This document shows, in pieces, positions 7,901 to 16,352 of a DNA stretch of 39,369 nt. Origin of the DNA: JBEGHD01 sp049334165 (GTDB lineage Bacteria; Bacteroidota; Bacteroidia; Flavobacteriales_D; Sanyastnellaceae); assembly GCA_049334165.1 (NCBI GenBank), contig JBEGHD010000020.1; one strand, 5' to 3'. Position 1 is the stretch's first letter, and each line of letters starts with the position of its first letter. The notes below the pieces were generated by a model. The model did not search any database and was not told the DNA's origin. It saw only the letters and a program-made list of their open reading frames with translations. Both the position numbers and the translations under genes were made by a program.

Positions 7901-9040
7901 TTACAAAGTTCCTCGGCTTTCCTGCTCTCTTTCGATGGCTTCGAAAAGCGCTTTGAAGTTTCCTTTTCCAAAAGATTTGGCTCCTTTACGCTGAATGATC
8001 TCGAAGAACATCGTTGGTCGATCGAGGATCGGCTTGGTGAAAATCTGTAGCAAGTAGCCCTCGTCATCCCGGTCTACGAGAATTCCGAGCTCTGCCAGTG
8101 GCTTCAGGTCTTCATCAATTTCTCCTACGCGGTCGAGCAAGTCATCGTAGTACACTTCAGGAACACGGAGGAATTCAACACCTCGGTCTCTGAGCTTTGT
8201 TACCGTATCGATGATGTTGTCGGTGGCAACAGCGATGTGCTGCACTCCGGCACCGTTGTAAAACTCGATGTACTCTTCGATCTGGGATTTTTTCTTTCCT
8301 TCTGCCGGCTCGTTGATCGGGAATTTGATGCGCCCGTTTCCGTTGCTCATCACCTTACTCATCAAGGCCGTGTATTCGGTAGAAATGTCTTTGTCGTCAA
8401 ATGAAACCATTTGTGCAAAGCCCATTACCTTGTTGTAAAACTCACACCACTTGTTCATCTCGTTCCAGCCGACATTTCCCACCATGTGGTCGATGTATTT
8501 GAGGCCGAGAGCTTCCGGTTTGTAGTCTGGGTTCCACTCGCGATAACCCGGCATAAAAGGACCATCGTACTCGCTGCGTTCCACAAAAACGTGAAGCGTT
8601 TCACCGTAAGTGTGAATGGCCGAGAGCTTCACTTTTCCGTTTTCGTCTTCAATAACTTTTGGCTCAAAGTGAGATTTAGCTCCGCGGCTGGTCGTTTCTT
8701 TCCAGGCTTTTTCTGCGTCATCTACCCACAGTGCAATGCTTTTCACTCCGTCACCGTGTTTGTTGATGTGCTCGTTTACTTCACCGCCTTCTACCATGGG
8801 TGAGGTGAGTACAAGTCTGATTTTATCTTGCTGCAACACATAAGAAACGCGGTCTTTGTGTCCGGTTTCCAATCCCGAGTAGGCCACTGGCTGAAAACCC
8901 CAGGCCGACTGGTAGTAGTGCGCTGCTTGCTTGGCATTTCCCACGAACATTTCTACGTGGTCGGTACCGAGCAATGGGAGAAAGTCTTCCGCTTCGGGAA
9001 TTTCCTTTTCCAATTTTAGAGATGTTGTATCGGTGCTCAT
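7901..9040 (-). CDS. hppD: 4-hydroxyphenylpyruvate dioxygenase
   Basis: Cytosolic Fe(II) enzyme that converts 4-hydroxyphenylpyruvate to homogentisate, the second step of tyrosine breakdown. Two vicinal-oxygen-chelate halves are visible. The facial triad is H185 (YIDHMVGNV), H268 (GVQHIAVAT) and E347 (FFEIIQRKG), and the C-terminal FGKGNFKALFEAIE helix that closes the active site is present. At 379 residues it has normal length for the family. It is followed on the same strand by the 45-bp terminator repeat. Upstream lies hmgA, the next enzyme of the pathway, separated by a 147-bp gap that holds a palindromic element, so the pair may be cotranscribed. No TAnnTTTG box was found directly before its ATG. 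Confidence 0.97.
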   Translation of the reverse strand: MSTDTTSLKLEKEIPEAEDFLPLLGTDHVEMFVGNAKQAAHYYQSAWGFQPVAYSGLETGHKDRVSYVLQQDKIRLVLTSPMVEGGEVNEHINKHGDGVKSIALWVDDAEKAWKETTSRGAKSHFEPKVIEDENGKVKLSAIHTYGETLHVFVERSEYDGPFMPGYREWNPDYKPEALGLKYIDHMVGNVGWNEMNKWCEFYNKVMGFAQMVSFDDKDISTEYTALMSKVMSNGNGRIKFPINEPAEGKKKSQIEEYIEFYNGAGVQHIAVATDNIIDTVTKLRDRGVEFLRVPEVYYDDLLDRVGEIDEDLKPLAELGILVDRDDEGYLLQIFTKPILDRPTMFFEIIQRKGAKSFGKGNFKALFEAIEREQESRGTL

Positions 9041-9091
9041 AGCTATCTGATTTTAATATTCGTTTCTAATTTTATTTTTCTTCTCTTCTTG

Positions 9092-9151
9092 TCTCGACTT
9101 CGCTCGACAACCGTCTACCGCGCGAGGGCAGTTTCTCGAGCGGAGTCGAGA
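9092..9151. repeat. REP-like palindromic element between hmgA and hppD
   Basis: The arms TCTCGACTTCGCTCGA (9092-9107) and TCGAGCGGAGTCGAGA (9136-9151) are inverted copies with one mismatch around a 28-base loop, a strong hairpin on either strand. From memory, very similar TCTCGACTCCGCTCGA palindromes are dispersed between genes in many Bacteroidota. It could attenuate or stabilise an hmgA-hppD transcript. Confidence 0.75.
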
Positions 9152-9187
9152 GAGTGCTGATTTCAGAGTTAAAATGCAGCTTCCTAT

Positions 9188-10351
9188 TTATTTCCCTTCC
9201 AGCCAGCTTTCGTAGTAGCTGTCGTCCGACATGTCGAGTGCCGCTTGCGTGAGTTTCAATGGACGGAAGGTGTCGATCATCACAGCAAGTTCTTCTGTTT
9301 TTTCTTTTCCAAGACTGCGCTCCATGGCTCCGGGGTGCGGACCGTGTGGAATTCCCCCCGGGTGCAGCGACATAAATCCTTTGTCTACGTGGTTTCGGCT
9401 CATGAAATCGCCATCTACGTAGTACAGAACCTCGTCAGAATCGATGTTGCTGTGATTGTAAGGTGCAGGCACTGCCTCTGGGTGATAATCGTAAAGCCTG
9501 GGGCAGAAAGAACAAATCACGAAGTTGTGACCTTCAAAGGTTTGGTGAACCGGAGGCGGCTGGTGAACTCGTCCTGTAATCGGCTCAAAATCTTTGATGT
9601 TGAACGCGTATGGGAAGTTGTAGCCGTCCCAGCCAACTACGTCAAAAGGGTGCGTGGCGTAAACCAGCTCGTGCATGGCGTTTTCCTTCCTGATTTTCAT
9701 CGTGAACTCGCCTTTCTCATCTTTCGGCTCGAGGACGTCCGGAGTGCGGAAATCGCGTTCGCAAAAAGGAGAGTGCTCAAGCAATTGTCCGAAGTTGTTG
9801 CGGTAGCGCTTTGGGGTCACCATCGGGCTGAAAGACTCCACAATCAAAAGGCGATTGTCTTCACTGTCGAATTCCATCTGGAAAATCATCCCGCGCGGAA
9901 TGATAAGGTAATCGCCATAGCCGAATTTCAAGTTACCCAACATCGTTTTAAGCGTTCCACTTCCTCTGTGGATGAAAATCATTTCATCGGCATCGGCATT
10001 CTTGTAGAAGTAATCGGTAACGCTTTTTTTCGGAGCGGCCAAGGTGATGTTGAGGTCAGAATTGAACATCACTACCGTGCGACTCTCTAAAAAGTCATCT
10101 ACCGGCTTCACCTGAAAGCCATTGAGCATTCTCGAAGTGATGTTTTTAGGTACTGCAGCTTTTGGCGAGTCATCTACCGGATCGGCAACAGACTTCACTT
10201 GTGTGGGCCTGTGGATGTGATAGAGGAGGGAAGCCATTCCGTGGAACCCTTCCGTACCAAATAGTTGTTCGTAGTAGTATCCGCCTTTGGGCTTTTTAAA
10301 AGTCGTGTGGCGCTTGTGGGGAATTTCCCCGAGTTTTCTATAAAAAGGCAT
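9188..10351 (-). CDS. hmgA: Homogentisate 1,2-dioxygenase
   Basis: Cytosolic Fe(II) cupin enzyme that opens the ring of homogentisate to maleylacetoacetate. At 387 residues it matches the bacterial form. The N-terminus has PHKRHTTF, and the central cupin has the MIFIHRGSGTLKT strand. The C-terminal cupin holds the likely iron ligands: H300 and E307 in the PYNHSNIDSDEVLYYVDGDF region, and H336 or H339 in GGIPHGPHPGAMERS. It lies upstream of hppD on the same strand, so two consecutive steps of tyrosine degradation are encoded together. The remaining step, fumarylacetoacetase, is not in this window. Confidence 0.95.
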   Translation of the reverse strand: MPFYRKLGEIPHKRHTTFKKPKGGYYYEQLFGTEGFHGMASLLYHIHRPTQVKSVADPVDDSPKAAVPKNITSRMLNGFQVKPVDDFLESRTVVMFNSDLNITLAAPKKSVTDYFYKNADADEMIFIHRGSGTLKTMLGNLKFGYGDYLIIPRGMIFQMEFDSEDNRLLIVESFSPMVTPKRYRNNFGQLLEHSPFCERDFRTPDVLEPKDEKGEFTMKIRKENAMHELVYATHPFDVVGWDGYNFPYAFNIKDFEPITGRVHQPPPVHQTFEGHNFVICSFCPRLYDYHPEAVPAPYNHSNIDSDEVLYYVDGDFMSRNHVDKGFMSLHPGGIPHGPHPGAMERSLGKEKTEELAVMIDTFRPLKLTQAALDMSDDSYYESWLEGK

Positions 10352-10649
10352 GTTGAATTGCTTTTTGGATTGATACAGTTGTAATTGAAAAACAAAAAGG
10401 ATTGTGCAAGCCGCTAATTCATTCGGGTTTGCGCTTCATACTTTGCTTTACGTTGTGCAACAAACTGTACATTGATCTGCTTTTGTTTTCATCCTGGCTT
10501 CGGACTCCTCTGGAAAGGCCGTCCAAAGCTTTCATTACAGAGTCTAACAAAAATAGGGTATTCAACGTTCAGGCGAAAATGTGTAAACGCTTAATTTTCG
10601 TGATGTTTATCAGGTGTAGGGAGATGAATGACGTCCCGATCGTCCGGCT
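10352..10649. other. Intergenic region with possible hmgA promoter
   Basis: A 298-base gap. The minus strand carries TATTTTTG at 10548-10555, an exact TAnnTTTG box, which would give hmgA an unusually long leader of about 190 bases. The open plus-strand frame across this gap has no family features. Nothing else was seen. Confidence 0.3.
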
Positions 10650-12788
10650 TTACTGATTTTTAAGTGGAAGCTGAAGTACGACTCTTGTTCCAACGCTCTT
10701 ACCAGTATCGTCTTTTAAGTCCAAGGTTTTGATGGGTTCGCCCACTTGATCGCCAGCAAAAAGCTCAATCCTTTCCTGTGCAATTTCTAGACCTGTAGAC
10801 TTTTGGATTTGGGATTTTTCATTCGAGGGTTTCCGGCCAATTCCATTGTCGGTGATCGTCACTTCCAGAATCTTTTCTCTTATCGCAAAGTGTATCTCAA
10901 TTCTGCCGGGATTAGGCGAAGGCAGCACTCTGCGCAAAATCGCATTTTCCACAAAAGGCTGAATGAGCAATGGAGGGATGAAATAATTTTCTGTGTCGAA
11001 GGCAGCTCGAATACTAAAGCTAAATTTTTCTTTGTGGGTAAATGCTTTCAGCTCGAGATAGTTTTTCAATGTCGCTTCCTCTTCTTTGACAGTAATCATT
11101 GAGCTGCGCGAATTTTCCAGAGTTTGCTTCATCAGTTTGGAAAACTGAGTTAGGAAAATCCGGGCTGAATGTTTGTCGTTCTTGGCAATCAGCTCCTGAA
11201 TGGAATTTAGCGTGTTGAAATTAAAATGTGGATCCAACTGCAGAAGCAGAGCTTTTTGTTCCAATTCCAGCTTATTATTTTCTTGAGTAATCCGTTCGTT
11301 GCGCAGCCTTGCTTTTTTCTTTGTGGCGCTAATCAGCAGTATGAAGATCAGCAACAAAATCACCAGTAATGCGCCACCACCAATCAGGTAAAAATCTTCT
11401 GTTGGCGAGATAGGGGTGGAGATTACAAAATGAATTGGAGCTGCCTCGGTACAGTCGCTGTTTGGCAGGCAGCTCCTTGCTCTGAATGTGTATTTTCCTG
11501 GAGAAAGGTTGCTGTAGGTAATGTTATTTCTGCGACTCAGTGGCGACCAGTCAGACTGCAAGCCTTCGAGTTTCCATTGATAAAGAACCTTGTGGGGGTG
11601 CGTCAAATGAATTCCTTCAAAGTAGAAGCCGAGTTGATTTTGGTCCTGGGTGAAACGCAAGGTGTCTTTTGGAACGCCCCACCGATTTAGCAGTGAGTCA
11701 AATTCAGTTTCCTGCAGTGGCTTATCAAAAAGTTGAACGTTGCTGGCCAGCATTTTTGGGGCGGTGACCTTTTGCCCTTTGTCAACAAACTGGTCAATGG
11801 TTCTGAAGACTCCACTATTTGTTCCAACCCACAAATTTTCCCAGTGGTCTTTAAGGAGACAGCGAACCTGATTGTTGCGCATGCCGTTCTGCTGATTGTG
11901 AAAGGTGATTTCTCCATCTTTCAAAACAGCCATGCCTTGATTCAGCGTTCCACACCACAGTCCTTTCTCACCCAAATCCATCACATCGGAAACCAGGGCG
12001 CCTTGAAGTCCGGCTACAGGCCGTATCGAATCCTCATGCAAAACCTGAAGTCCTTCATCACAGGGAGCAAAATAAATTTTAGATGAATCGCCTTCCGCAA
12101 TACTGCCGATCATCTTGAACTCACTGGTGATGACATTGTAAGAGCCCTCAGGTGAAATGCGAATCAGCTCACTTTCACCACCAGCCCAGAGTGTGCCGTC
12201 TTCGACTTTTGTGACACTGTAAAAAGGCTGACTGAAATGCTCATTGCCAGGCTGAAACTGGGAAATTTTTTTGTCATGGTAAACCAACAAGCCCTGACGG
12301 GTAGCTAGCCAAAGTTTGTCTTCAGATTCGATCACTTCTTCGATTGTCAATGGTGAAGAAGTCCCGTGTAGGATCGACTCAAATCCACTTTCGGTAAAGA
12401 CATCCAGGCCTTTGTCAGTTCTGACCACAATGGTAGAATCTGAAGTTTCTATCAAAGTCGAAATGAAGTTGCTGCTAAGACCATTGTCAGTGGAGTAGTT
12501 GTGAAATGCTTTACCGTCAAAAACCCGGATCCCATTGCCTGGCGTCCCTATCCACAAAAAGCCATGGTGATCTTGCATCATGCAGCTGACCTGGGTTCGA
12601 GCAAGACTGTCTTCTTCTCCAGGAGTGGTGAATCCCACAGTTTGTGAGCGACTTAAGAAGGAAGTGATTAGAAATAAAAGGAGCAGGGGGTGCCTAAAAA
12701 AAGCTGAGGCGATATTTAATTTACTAGGAGCATTTCTCACAAAGTTGATCTGTTCAGAGGTTTTTTCGGAGCGACAGTTTTTGACCAA
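10650..12788 (-). CDS. Propeller/Y_Y_Y sensor histidine kinase of the LytS type
   Basis: A 712-residue membrane sensor. After an N-terminal hydrophobic signal or anchor (about 33-45), residues 62-335 form a two-component-regulator beta-propeller (repeats such as DHHGFLWIGT, ENLWVGTNSGVF). Residues 385-455 are a Y_Y_Y domain. A transmembrane helix spans 467-488, followed by a coiled coil and a LytS-type kinase core with the phospho-acceptor H521 in LDPHFNFNTLNSIQ. The ATP lid region is unusual: the N-box reads ENAILRR where family members usually have ENAI(K/R)HG, though DNGIGRKP is kept. No LytTR response regulator is adjacent, so the partner is elsewhere. The start lies 35 bases inside the end of the LysM gene, and no later Met precedes the propeller. 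Confidence 0.88.
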   Translation of the reverse strand: MVKNCRSEKTSEQINFVRNAPSKLNIASAFFRHPLLLLFLITSFLSRSQTVGFTTPGEEDSLARTQVSCMMQDHHGFLWIGTPGNGIRVFDGKAFHNYSTDNGLSSNFISTLIETSDSTIVVRTDKGLDVFTESGFESILHGTSSPLTIEEVIESEDKLWLATRQGLLVYHDKKISQFQPGNEHFSQPFYSVTKVEDGTLWAGGESELIRISPEGSYNVITSEFKMIGSIAEGDSSKIYFAPCDEGLQVLHEDSIRPVAGLQGALVSDVMDLGEKGLWCGTLNQGMAVLKDGEITFHNQQNGMRNNQVRCLLKDHWENLWVGTNSGVFRTIDQFVDKGQKVTAPKMLASNVQLFDKPLQETEFDSLLNRWGVPKDTLRFTQDQNQLGFYFEGIHLTHPHKVLYQWKLEGLQSDWSPLSRRNNITYSNLSPGKYTFRARSCLPNSDCTEAAPIHFVISTPISPTEDFYLIGGGALLVILLLIFILLISATKKKARLRNERITQENNKLELEQKALLLQLDPHFNFNTLNSIQELIAKNDKHSARIFLTQFSKLMKQTLENSRSSMITVKEEEATLKNYLELKAFTHKEKFSFSIRAAFDTENYFIPPLLIQPFVENAILRRVLPSPNPGRIEIHFAIREKILEVTITDNGIGRKPSNEKSQIQKSTGLEIAQERIELFAGDQVGEPIKTLDLKDDTGKSVGTRVVLQLPLKNQ

Positions 12789-13767
12789 CCTTTGGCTCAG
12801 TTCCGCGCTCCATATTGTTCTTTTTATAGAGCTTTTTCAATTTCACTCCATACATCTGGGAAATATCCCACATGGTTTCACCCTCTTCAACAACATGAAA
12901 GTCTTTTTGTGCTCTCCATTTTTTTGGCTGTAGATAAATGCGCTGACCAGCTTCCAGTTTTTCACCCTTGTCGAGGTCGTTGTAGCGTCTTACCTGCCAT
13001 GGCACCATCTCAAAAGCCTCGGCAATTTTTTCGAAGTTGTCGCCCTCTTTGGCGATGGTGTAGCGAATTCTGTTGTCCGAAACTTTTTTCACTCTGGAAA
13101 CTGAAACTTCAACAGTGGCGATGTGGTCGCTGTCTTTGGATTTTTGAGTTGGTGTTTTTCCAGAGCCTTTTGACTCCTTCTTATCTTCTTTTTTAGCAAC
13201 TACCTCTTCTCCTTTTCGCTCTGGGACGATGCCTTTCTTCATCATCTTCATTCCCATCTTGTCGTATTGCTCGAGGTTGTTTTCTTCGATTAAATCGATG
13301 AGCCTGCGAGAGTAAGCCGGATCGGTAGCATAGCCGCATTTTTTGAGTCCCCTAGCCCAGCGCTTGTAGTCGTCAATTTTTAAATCAAAAAGCTCCGCGT
13401 AGCGACTACGCTTCAAGAAGAGGGAGTGGTCTTCGTAGGATTCTCTGGCGTTGGGATAAACTCTGAAGCATTCGCCCTTTCGGTCGTCATCGTGGTAGGC
13501 TTTTTTTCCGGTCCAGCTTGAGTGGCACTTTATACCAAAGTGATTGTTGGCCTTGCGGGCGAGCTCGCTGTTGCCGTTTCCGCTTTCCAAAATTCCCTGA
13601 GCCAGAGTGATGCTGGCGGGAATGCCGTGAACCACCATTTGATAAATTGCCTCGTCCTGCCACATCTCAATGTACTGAGAGCGTGTCAGGCGCTGTTCTT
13701 CGCCATTTTCAGCCTGAGCAAAAATCGATTGGGATACAAGAACTAAGAGCAACAAGGCATTTCTCAT
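12754..13767 (-). CDS. Exported glucosaminidase with two LysM domains
   Basis: A 337-residue peptidoglycan hydrolase. The signal peptide covers residues 1-19 (ends IFAQA). The glucosaminidase (FlgJ/LytD-like) domain follows at about 27-165, with the catalytic-type ITLAQGILESGNGNSELA segment and NNHFGIKCHSSW. A Lys/Glu-rich linker (about 175-215) leads to two LysM repeats near 228-280 and 290-336 (RYTIAKEGDNFEKIAEAF; FHVVEEGETMWDISQMYGV) that bind glycan. It should cleave the GlcNAc-MurNAc backbone in the periplasm during growth or division. Its 3' end overlaps the start of the sensor kinase gene, suggesting cotranscription. A TAATTTTG box lies upstream at 13803-13810. Confidence 0.93.
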   Translation of the reverse strand: MRNALLLLVLVSQSIFAQAENGEEQRLTRSQYIEMWQDEAIYQMVVHGIPASITLAQGILESGNGNSELARKANNHFGIKCHSSWTGKKAYHDDDRKGECFRVYPNARESYEDHSLFLKRSRYAELFDLKIDDYKRWARGLKKCGYATDPAYSRRLIDLIEENNLEQYDKMGMKMMKKGIVPERKGEEVVAKKEDKKESKGSGKTPTQKSKDSDHIATVEVSVSRVKKVSDNRIRYTIAKEGDNFEKIAEAFEMVPWQVRRYNDLDKGEKLEAGQRIYLQPKKWRAQKDFHVVEEGETMWDISQMYGVKLKKLYKKNNMERGTEPKVGQKLSLRKNL

Positions 13768-13802
13768 GACTTCTGTTGATTTTTCACGGTTTGTGCAACT
13801 AC

Positions 13803-13810
13803 CAAAATTA
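13803..13810 (-). promoter_or_regulatory. Promoter -7 box of the glucosaminidase gene
   Basis: The minus strand reads TAATTTTG, an exact TAnnTTTG match, 35 bases upstream of the ATG at 13767. Confidence 0.45.
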
Positions 13811-13872
13811 GCAGCTCCCGCAAAGAAGTTTTCAACAGAAAACGACAGTTATCAACAAAAATTTGTTGAACC

Positions 13873-14358
13873 TTAGAAGTTTTTGGTCTGAACTAAATTG
13901 CCTTTGGAATCGAAAAACCGCCATTCGCCAACTTCCTCGCCATTTTTGTAGCGGCCCTCAAGCTTGAGATTTCCGTTATAAAACCACTGACGATAAGGCC
14001 CGTGAAATTCACCTTCGTGAAAATTATTTTCACTCCAGCGGTTTCCGTTGTCGTAGTACGACATCCACGATCCGTGCTTTTTGCCGTCCTTGTAATAACC
14101 TTCGATTTTGAGTTCACCTCCTGGGTGGTAGTGACGCTCTTCGAGACGTGTTGAATCATCTTCAGCGAACTTCACAACTGTCTTTTTGCTTCCGTCCTTA
14201 TAGCGGTCGATAACTTTTCCTTCGGGAAGCATGTCGGAATTTTCCGATTCGGCACTTTCCTGAGTTGCCTTTTCTTTAGAGGTCTTTTCTTCGGCCGACT
14301 GGCCACAAGCAATTAGAAAAAATGCGGTGGTAAAAAAAGTGAGAAGTGTCAGTCTCAT
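13873..14358 (-). CDS. Lipoprotein with MORN-type repeats
   Basis: A 161-residue lipoprotein: signal sequence with lipobox LIAC (lipidated Cys18), a Glu/Ser/Lys-rich linker to about residue 45, then repeated YxxGxxxGxWxxY-like units (EGYYKDGKKHGSWMSYYDNG, then FHGPYRQWFYNGNLKLEG, then EVGEWRFFDSKG). This is the MORN-like repeat shared with the YwqK family. Database labels sometimes call such proteins antitoxins, but nothing here shows a toxin partner. The gene begins 6 bases after the polyprenyl synthase stop, so they form an operon. The role is unknown; surface or periplasmic scaffold is the likeliest. Confidence 0.82.
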   Translation of the reverse strand: MRLTLLTFFTTAFFLIACGQSAEEKTSKEKATQESAESENSDMLPEGKVIDRYKDGSKKTVVKFAEDDSTRLEERHYHPGGELKIEGYYKDGKKHGSWMSYYDNGNRWSENNFHEGEFHGPYRQWFYNGNLKLEGRYKNGEEVGEWRFFDSKGNLVQTKNF

Positions 14359-14364
14359 AGTGTT

Positions 14365-15339
14365 TTACTTTTCGCGATTTATCGTGTAGTTCACAAGTCC
14401 TTCGAGCGAGTGGCGCGCCTCGTTTTCTTCAAATTGATAAAGCACCTCGAGCGCCCGGTCTTTGAGCTCAATCATCTTGTTTTTGGTGTACTCAATGCCG
14501 CCTGAACGACCTACGTAGTCGAGCACAAAACCAACTTTCTTCGAGTCGGTGTTGTGGTTTTTCACAATGTTGATGATCTTCTTGCGATCCTTGCGCTCTG
14601 CGTTGTTGAGGGCGTAAATCAATGGCAAAGTCATCTTCCTTTCTTTAATGTCGATCCCCGTAGGTTTGCCAATGTCAGCGCCATTTCCGTAATCAAAAAG
14701 GTCGTCTTTTATCTGAAATGCGAGTCCAACGAGTTCGCCAAATTCGCGCATTTTTAACTGTTCTTCTTCGCTAACTCCGGCTGATGCCGCTCCTGATTCG
14801 CAACAGGCTGCGATCAATGAAGCCGTTTTTTGTCTGATGATGTCGAAATAGACTTCTTCCGTAATGTTGAGCTTTCGGGCTTTTTCTATTTGAAGTAGCT
14901 CTCCTTCGCTCATCTCCTGCACCGCTCGCGAAACGATTTTCAGCAGCTGAAACTGGTTGTGTTCAACAGACATTAATAGTCCGCGAGAAAGCAGGTAGTC
15001 TCCCACAAGCACAGCAATTTTGTTTTTCCAGAGCGCATTGAGCGAGAAAAATCCGCGTCTCACGTTGGCATCGTCTACCACATCATCATGCACCAGTGTG
15101 GCTGTGTGTAGTAGTTCGATTAGTGAAGCCGCAGTGTAAGTGGCATCCGAAACTCCCGAAAAAAGCTTGGCAGAGAGGAACACGAACATCGGTCGCATTT
15201 GCTTCCCCTTGCGCTTGATGATGTAGTGAGTGATTTTGTCCAGCAAGGGAGTCTTGCTTTTCATCGCCTGGCGAAAGTGCGTTTCGAAGTCGCGCATTTC
15301 CCCAGCGATCGGGGATTTTATTTGCTGAACCGTGTTCAT
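14365..15339 (-). CDS. Polyprenyl diphosphate synthase (long-chain)
   Basis: A 324-residue all-helical trans-prenyltransferase that extends allylic diphosphates with isopentenyl diphosphate, probably to make the side chain of menaquinone. The two Asp-rich motifs are intact: DDVVD at 85-89 (LVHDDVVDDANVRRG) and DDLFD at 212-216 (QIKDDLFDYG). KGKQMRP near residue 44 binds diphosphate. Residues before the first Asp motif (LLHTATLVHDD) are of the long-chain octaprenyl/nonaprenyl kind; chain length cannot be fixed by reading alone. It is first in a two-gene operon with the MORN lipoprotein. A TATTTTTG box lies at 15348-15355, eight bases before the ATG. Confidence 0.93.
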   Translation of the reverse strand: MNTVQQIKSPIAGEMRDFETHFRQAMKSKTPLLDKITHYIIKRKGKQMRPMFVFLSAKLFSGVSDATYTAASLIELLHTATLVHDDVVDDANVRRGFFSLNALWKNKIAVLVGDYLLSRGLLMSVEHNQFQLLKIVSRAVQEMSEGELLQIEKARKLNITEEVYFDIIRQKTASLIAACCESGAASAGVSEEEQLKMREFGELVGLAFQIKDDLFDYGNGADIGKPTGIDIKERKMTLPLIYALNNAERKDRKKIINIVKNHNTDSKKVGFVLDYVGRSGGIEYTKNKMIELKDRALEVLYQFEENEARHSLEGLVNYTINREK

Positions 15340-15347
15340 ATCGGCAG

Positions 15348-15355
15348 CAAAAATA
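15348..15355 (-). promoter_or_regulatory. Promoter -7 box of the polyprenyl synthase gene
   Basis: The minus strand reads TATTTTTG, eight bases before the ATG at 15339, implying a leader of only a few bases. It is divergent from the yicC box at 15452-15459. Confidence 0.5.
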
Positions 15356-15451
15356 CGGGTTTCACATCAACTTTGATGGGCGGATGGGAACAAGAAGGTG
15401 GAGCTTGTCGAATCGCACGATTGATGCGTCATCTCAGCCGGATTTAATTTA

Positions 15452-15459
15452 TATTTTTG
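15452..15459 (+). promoter_or_regulatory. Promoter -7 box of the yicC-gmk-nadD operon
   Basis: TATTTTTG matches TAnnTTTG exactly, 14 bases before the ATG at 15474. No convincing -33 TTTG was found. Confidence 0.5.
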
Positions 15460-15473
15460 CACAAATTTTCCGT

Positions 15474-16346
15474 ATGATCAAATCCATGACTGGTTATGGC
15501 AAAGGCGAAGGTGCCTTTGGCCACAAAAAATTCACCATTGAACTCAGGAGCCTCAACAGCAAGCAGCTCGACATGAACGTGCGCATGCCAAGTGCTTACA
15601 AAGAAAAGGAGCTGGAGTTGAGAAGCTATCTCGGAGGCCACATCGGCCGCGGAAAGGTGGATCTCACCATCTTTTATGAGTCTACCGGAGAGGAGAAAAA
15701 GACTCAGGTAAATAAGGACGTACTTCGCTCTTACTACGATGATCTTCGCGATTTGGCCCAAAGCATCGGTCAGGAGGATGTGGATTATATGGGATTGCTG
15801 ATGAGGATTCCAGATGCGCTGAAACCAGAACGCCAGGAATTTGACGAGGAAGAGTGGAATGCTGTGATGGAAATCACTGAAGAGGCGCTTTCAACTTTCA
15901 TTGAGTATCGCACTAAAGAAGGTAGCGAACTTGAAAAAGACTTTGAGGTTCGAGTGAAAAATATTCTCGAAGAACTTGAGAATGCACACGAGCCTTTACA
16001 GCAGCGAATGGAGCGCATTCAGGACCGGATTCGCACCAACCTCGATGAATTTGTAGATCCCGAGAAAGTAGACAAAAACCGCTTTGAGCAGGAGTTGATC
16101 TACTACCTCGAAAAGCTGGATGTTTCTGAAGAAGAGCAGCGATTGAAAAGCAACTGCGAGCATTTTCTGGAAGCGCTTTCTAGCGATGATTCTAACGGAA
16201 AGAAACTCGGGTTTATCAGCCAGGAAATCGGTCGTGAAATCAACACGCTCGGATCAAAAGCCAACGATGCTGATGTGCAGCGAATCGTTGTGAAAATGAA
16301 AGACGAACTTGAAAAAATAAAAGAACAGATCCTCAACGTTCTTTAG
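15474..16346 (+). CDS. yicC: YicC-family endoribonuclease
   Basis: A 290-residue protein with the YicC N-terminal signature MIKSMTGYGKGEG followed by the ELRSLNSKQLDMNVRMP segment, and the DUF1732 C-terminal region (ISQEIGREINTLGSKANDAD). YicC proteins in other bacteria are RNA endonucleases that promote small-RNA decay. The frame is open from 15384, but the family always starts at the MIKSMTG segment, so the ATG at 15474 is chosen. It is the first gene of a tight operon: gmk starts 7 bases after its stop. Order yicC-gmk-nadD is common in Bacteroidota. Confidence 0.94.
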   Translation: MIKSMTGYGKGEGAFGHKKFTIELRSLNSKQLDMNVRMPSAYKEKELELRSYLGGHIGRGKVDLTIFYESTGEEKKTQVNKDVLRSYYDDLRDLAQSIGQEDVDYMGLLMRIPDALKPERQEFDEEEWNAVMEITEEALSTFIEYRTKEGSELEKDFEVRVKNILEELENAHEPLQQRMERIQDRIRTNLDEFVDPEKVDKNRFEQELIYYLEKLDVSEEEQRLKSNCEHFLEALSSDDSNGKKLGFISQEIGREINTLGSKANDADVQRIVVKMKDELEKIKEQILNVL

Positions 16347-16352
16347 TAATTG

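Noticed and set aside
10402..10656. 84-codon plus-strand frame in the gap upstream of hmgA
   Set aside because: Composition is not protein-like, no family features, overlaps the likely hmgA promoter and runs into the end of the sensor kinase gene.
13873..14358. MORN lipoprotein as an antitoxin of a toxin-antitoxin pair
   Set aside because: The label exists for related YwqK proteins, but no toxin gene is adjacent and the gene is in an operon with polyprenyl synthase.
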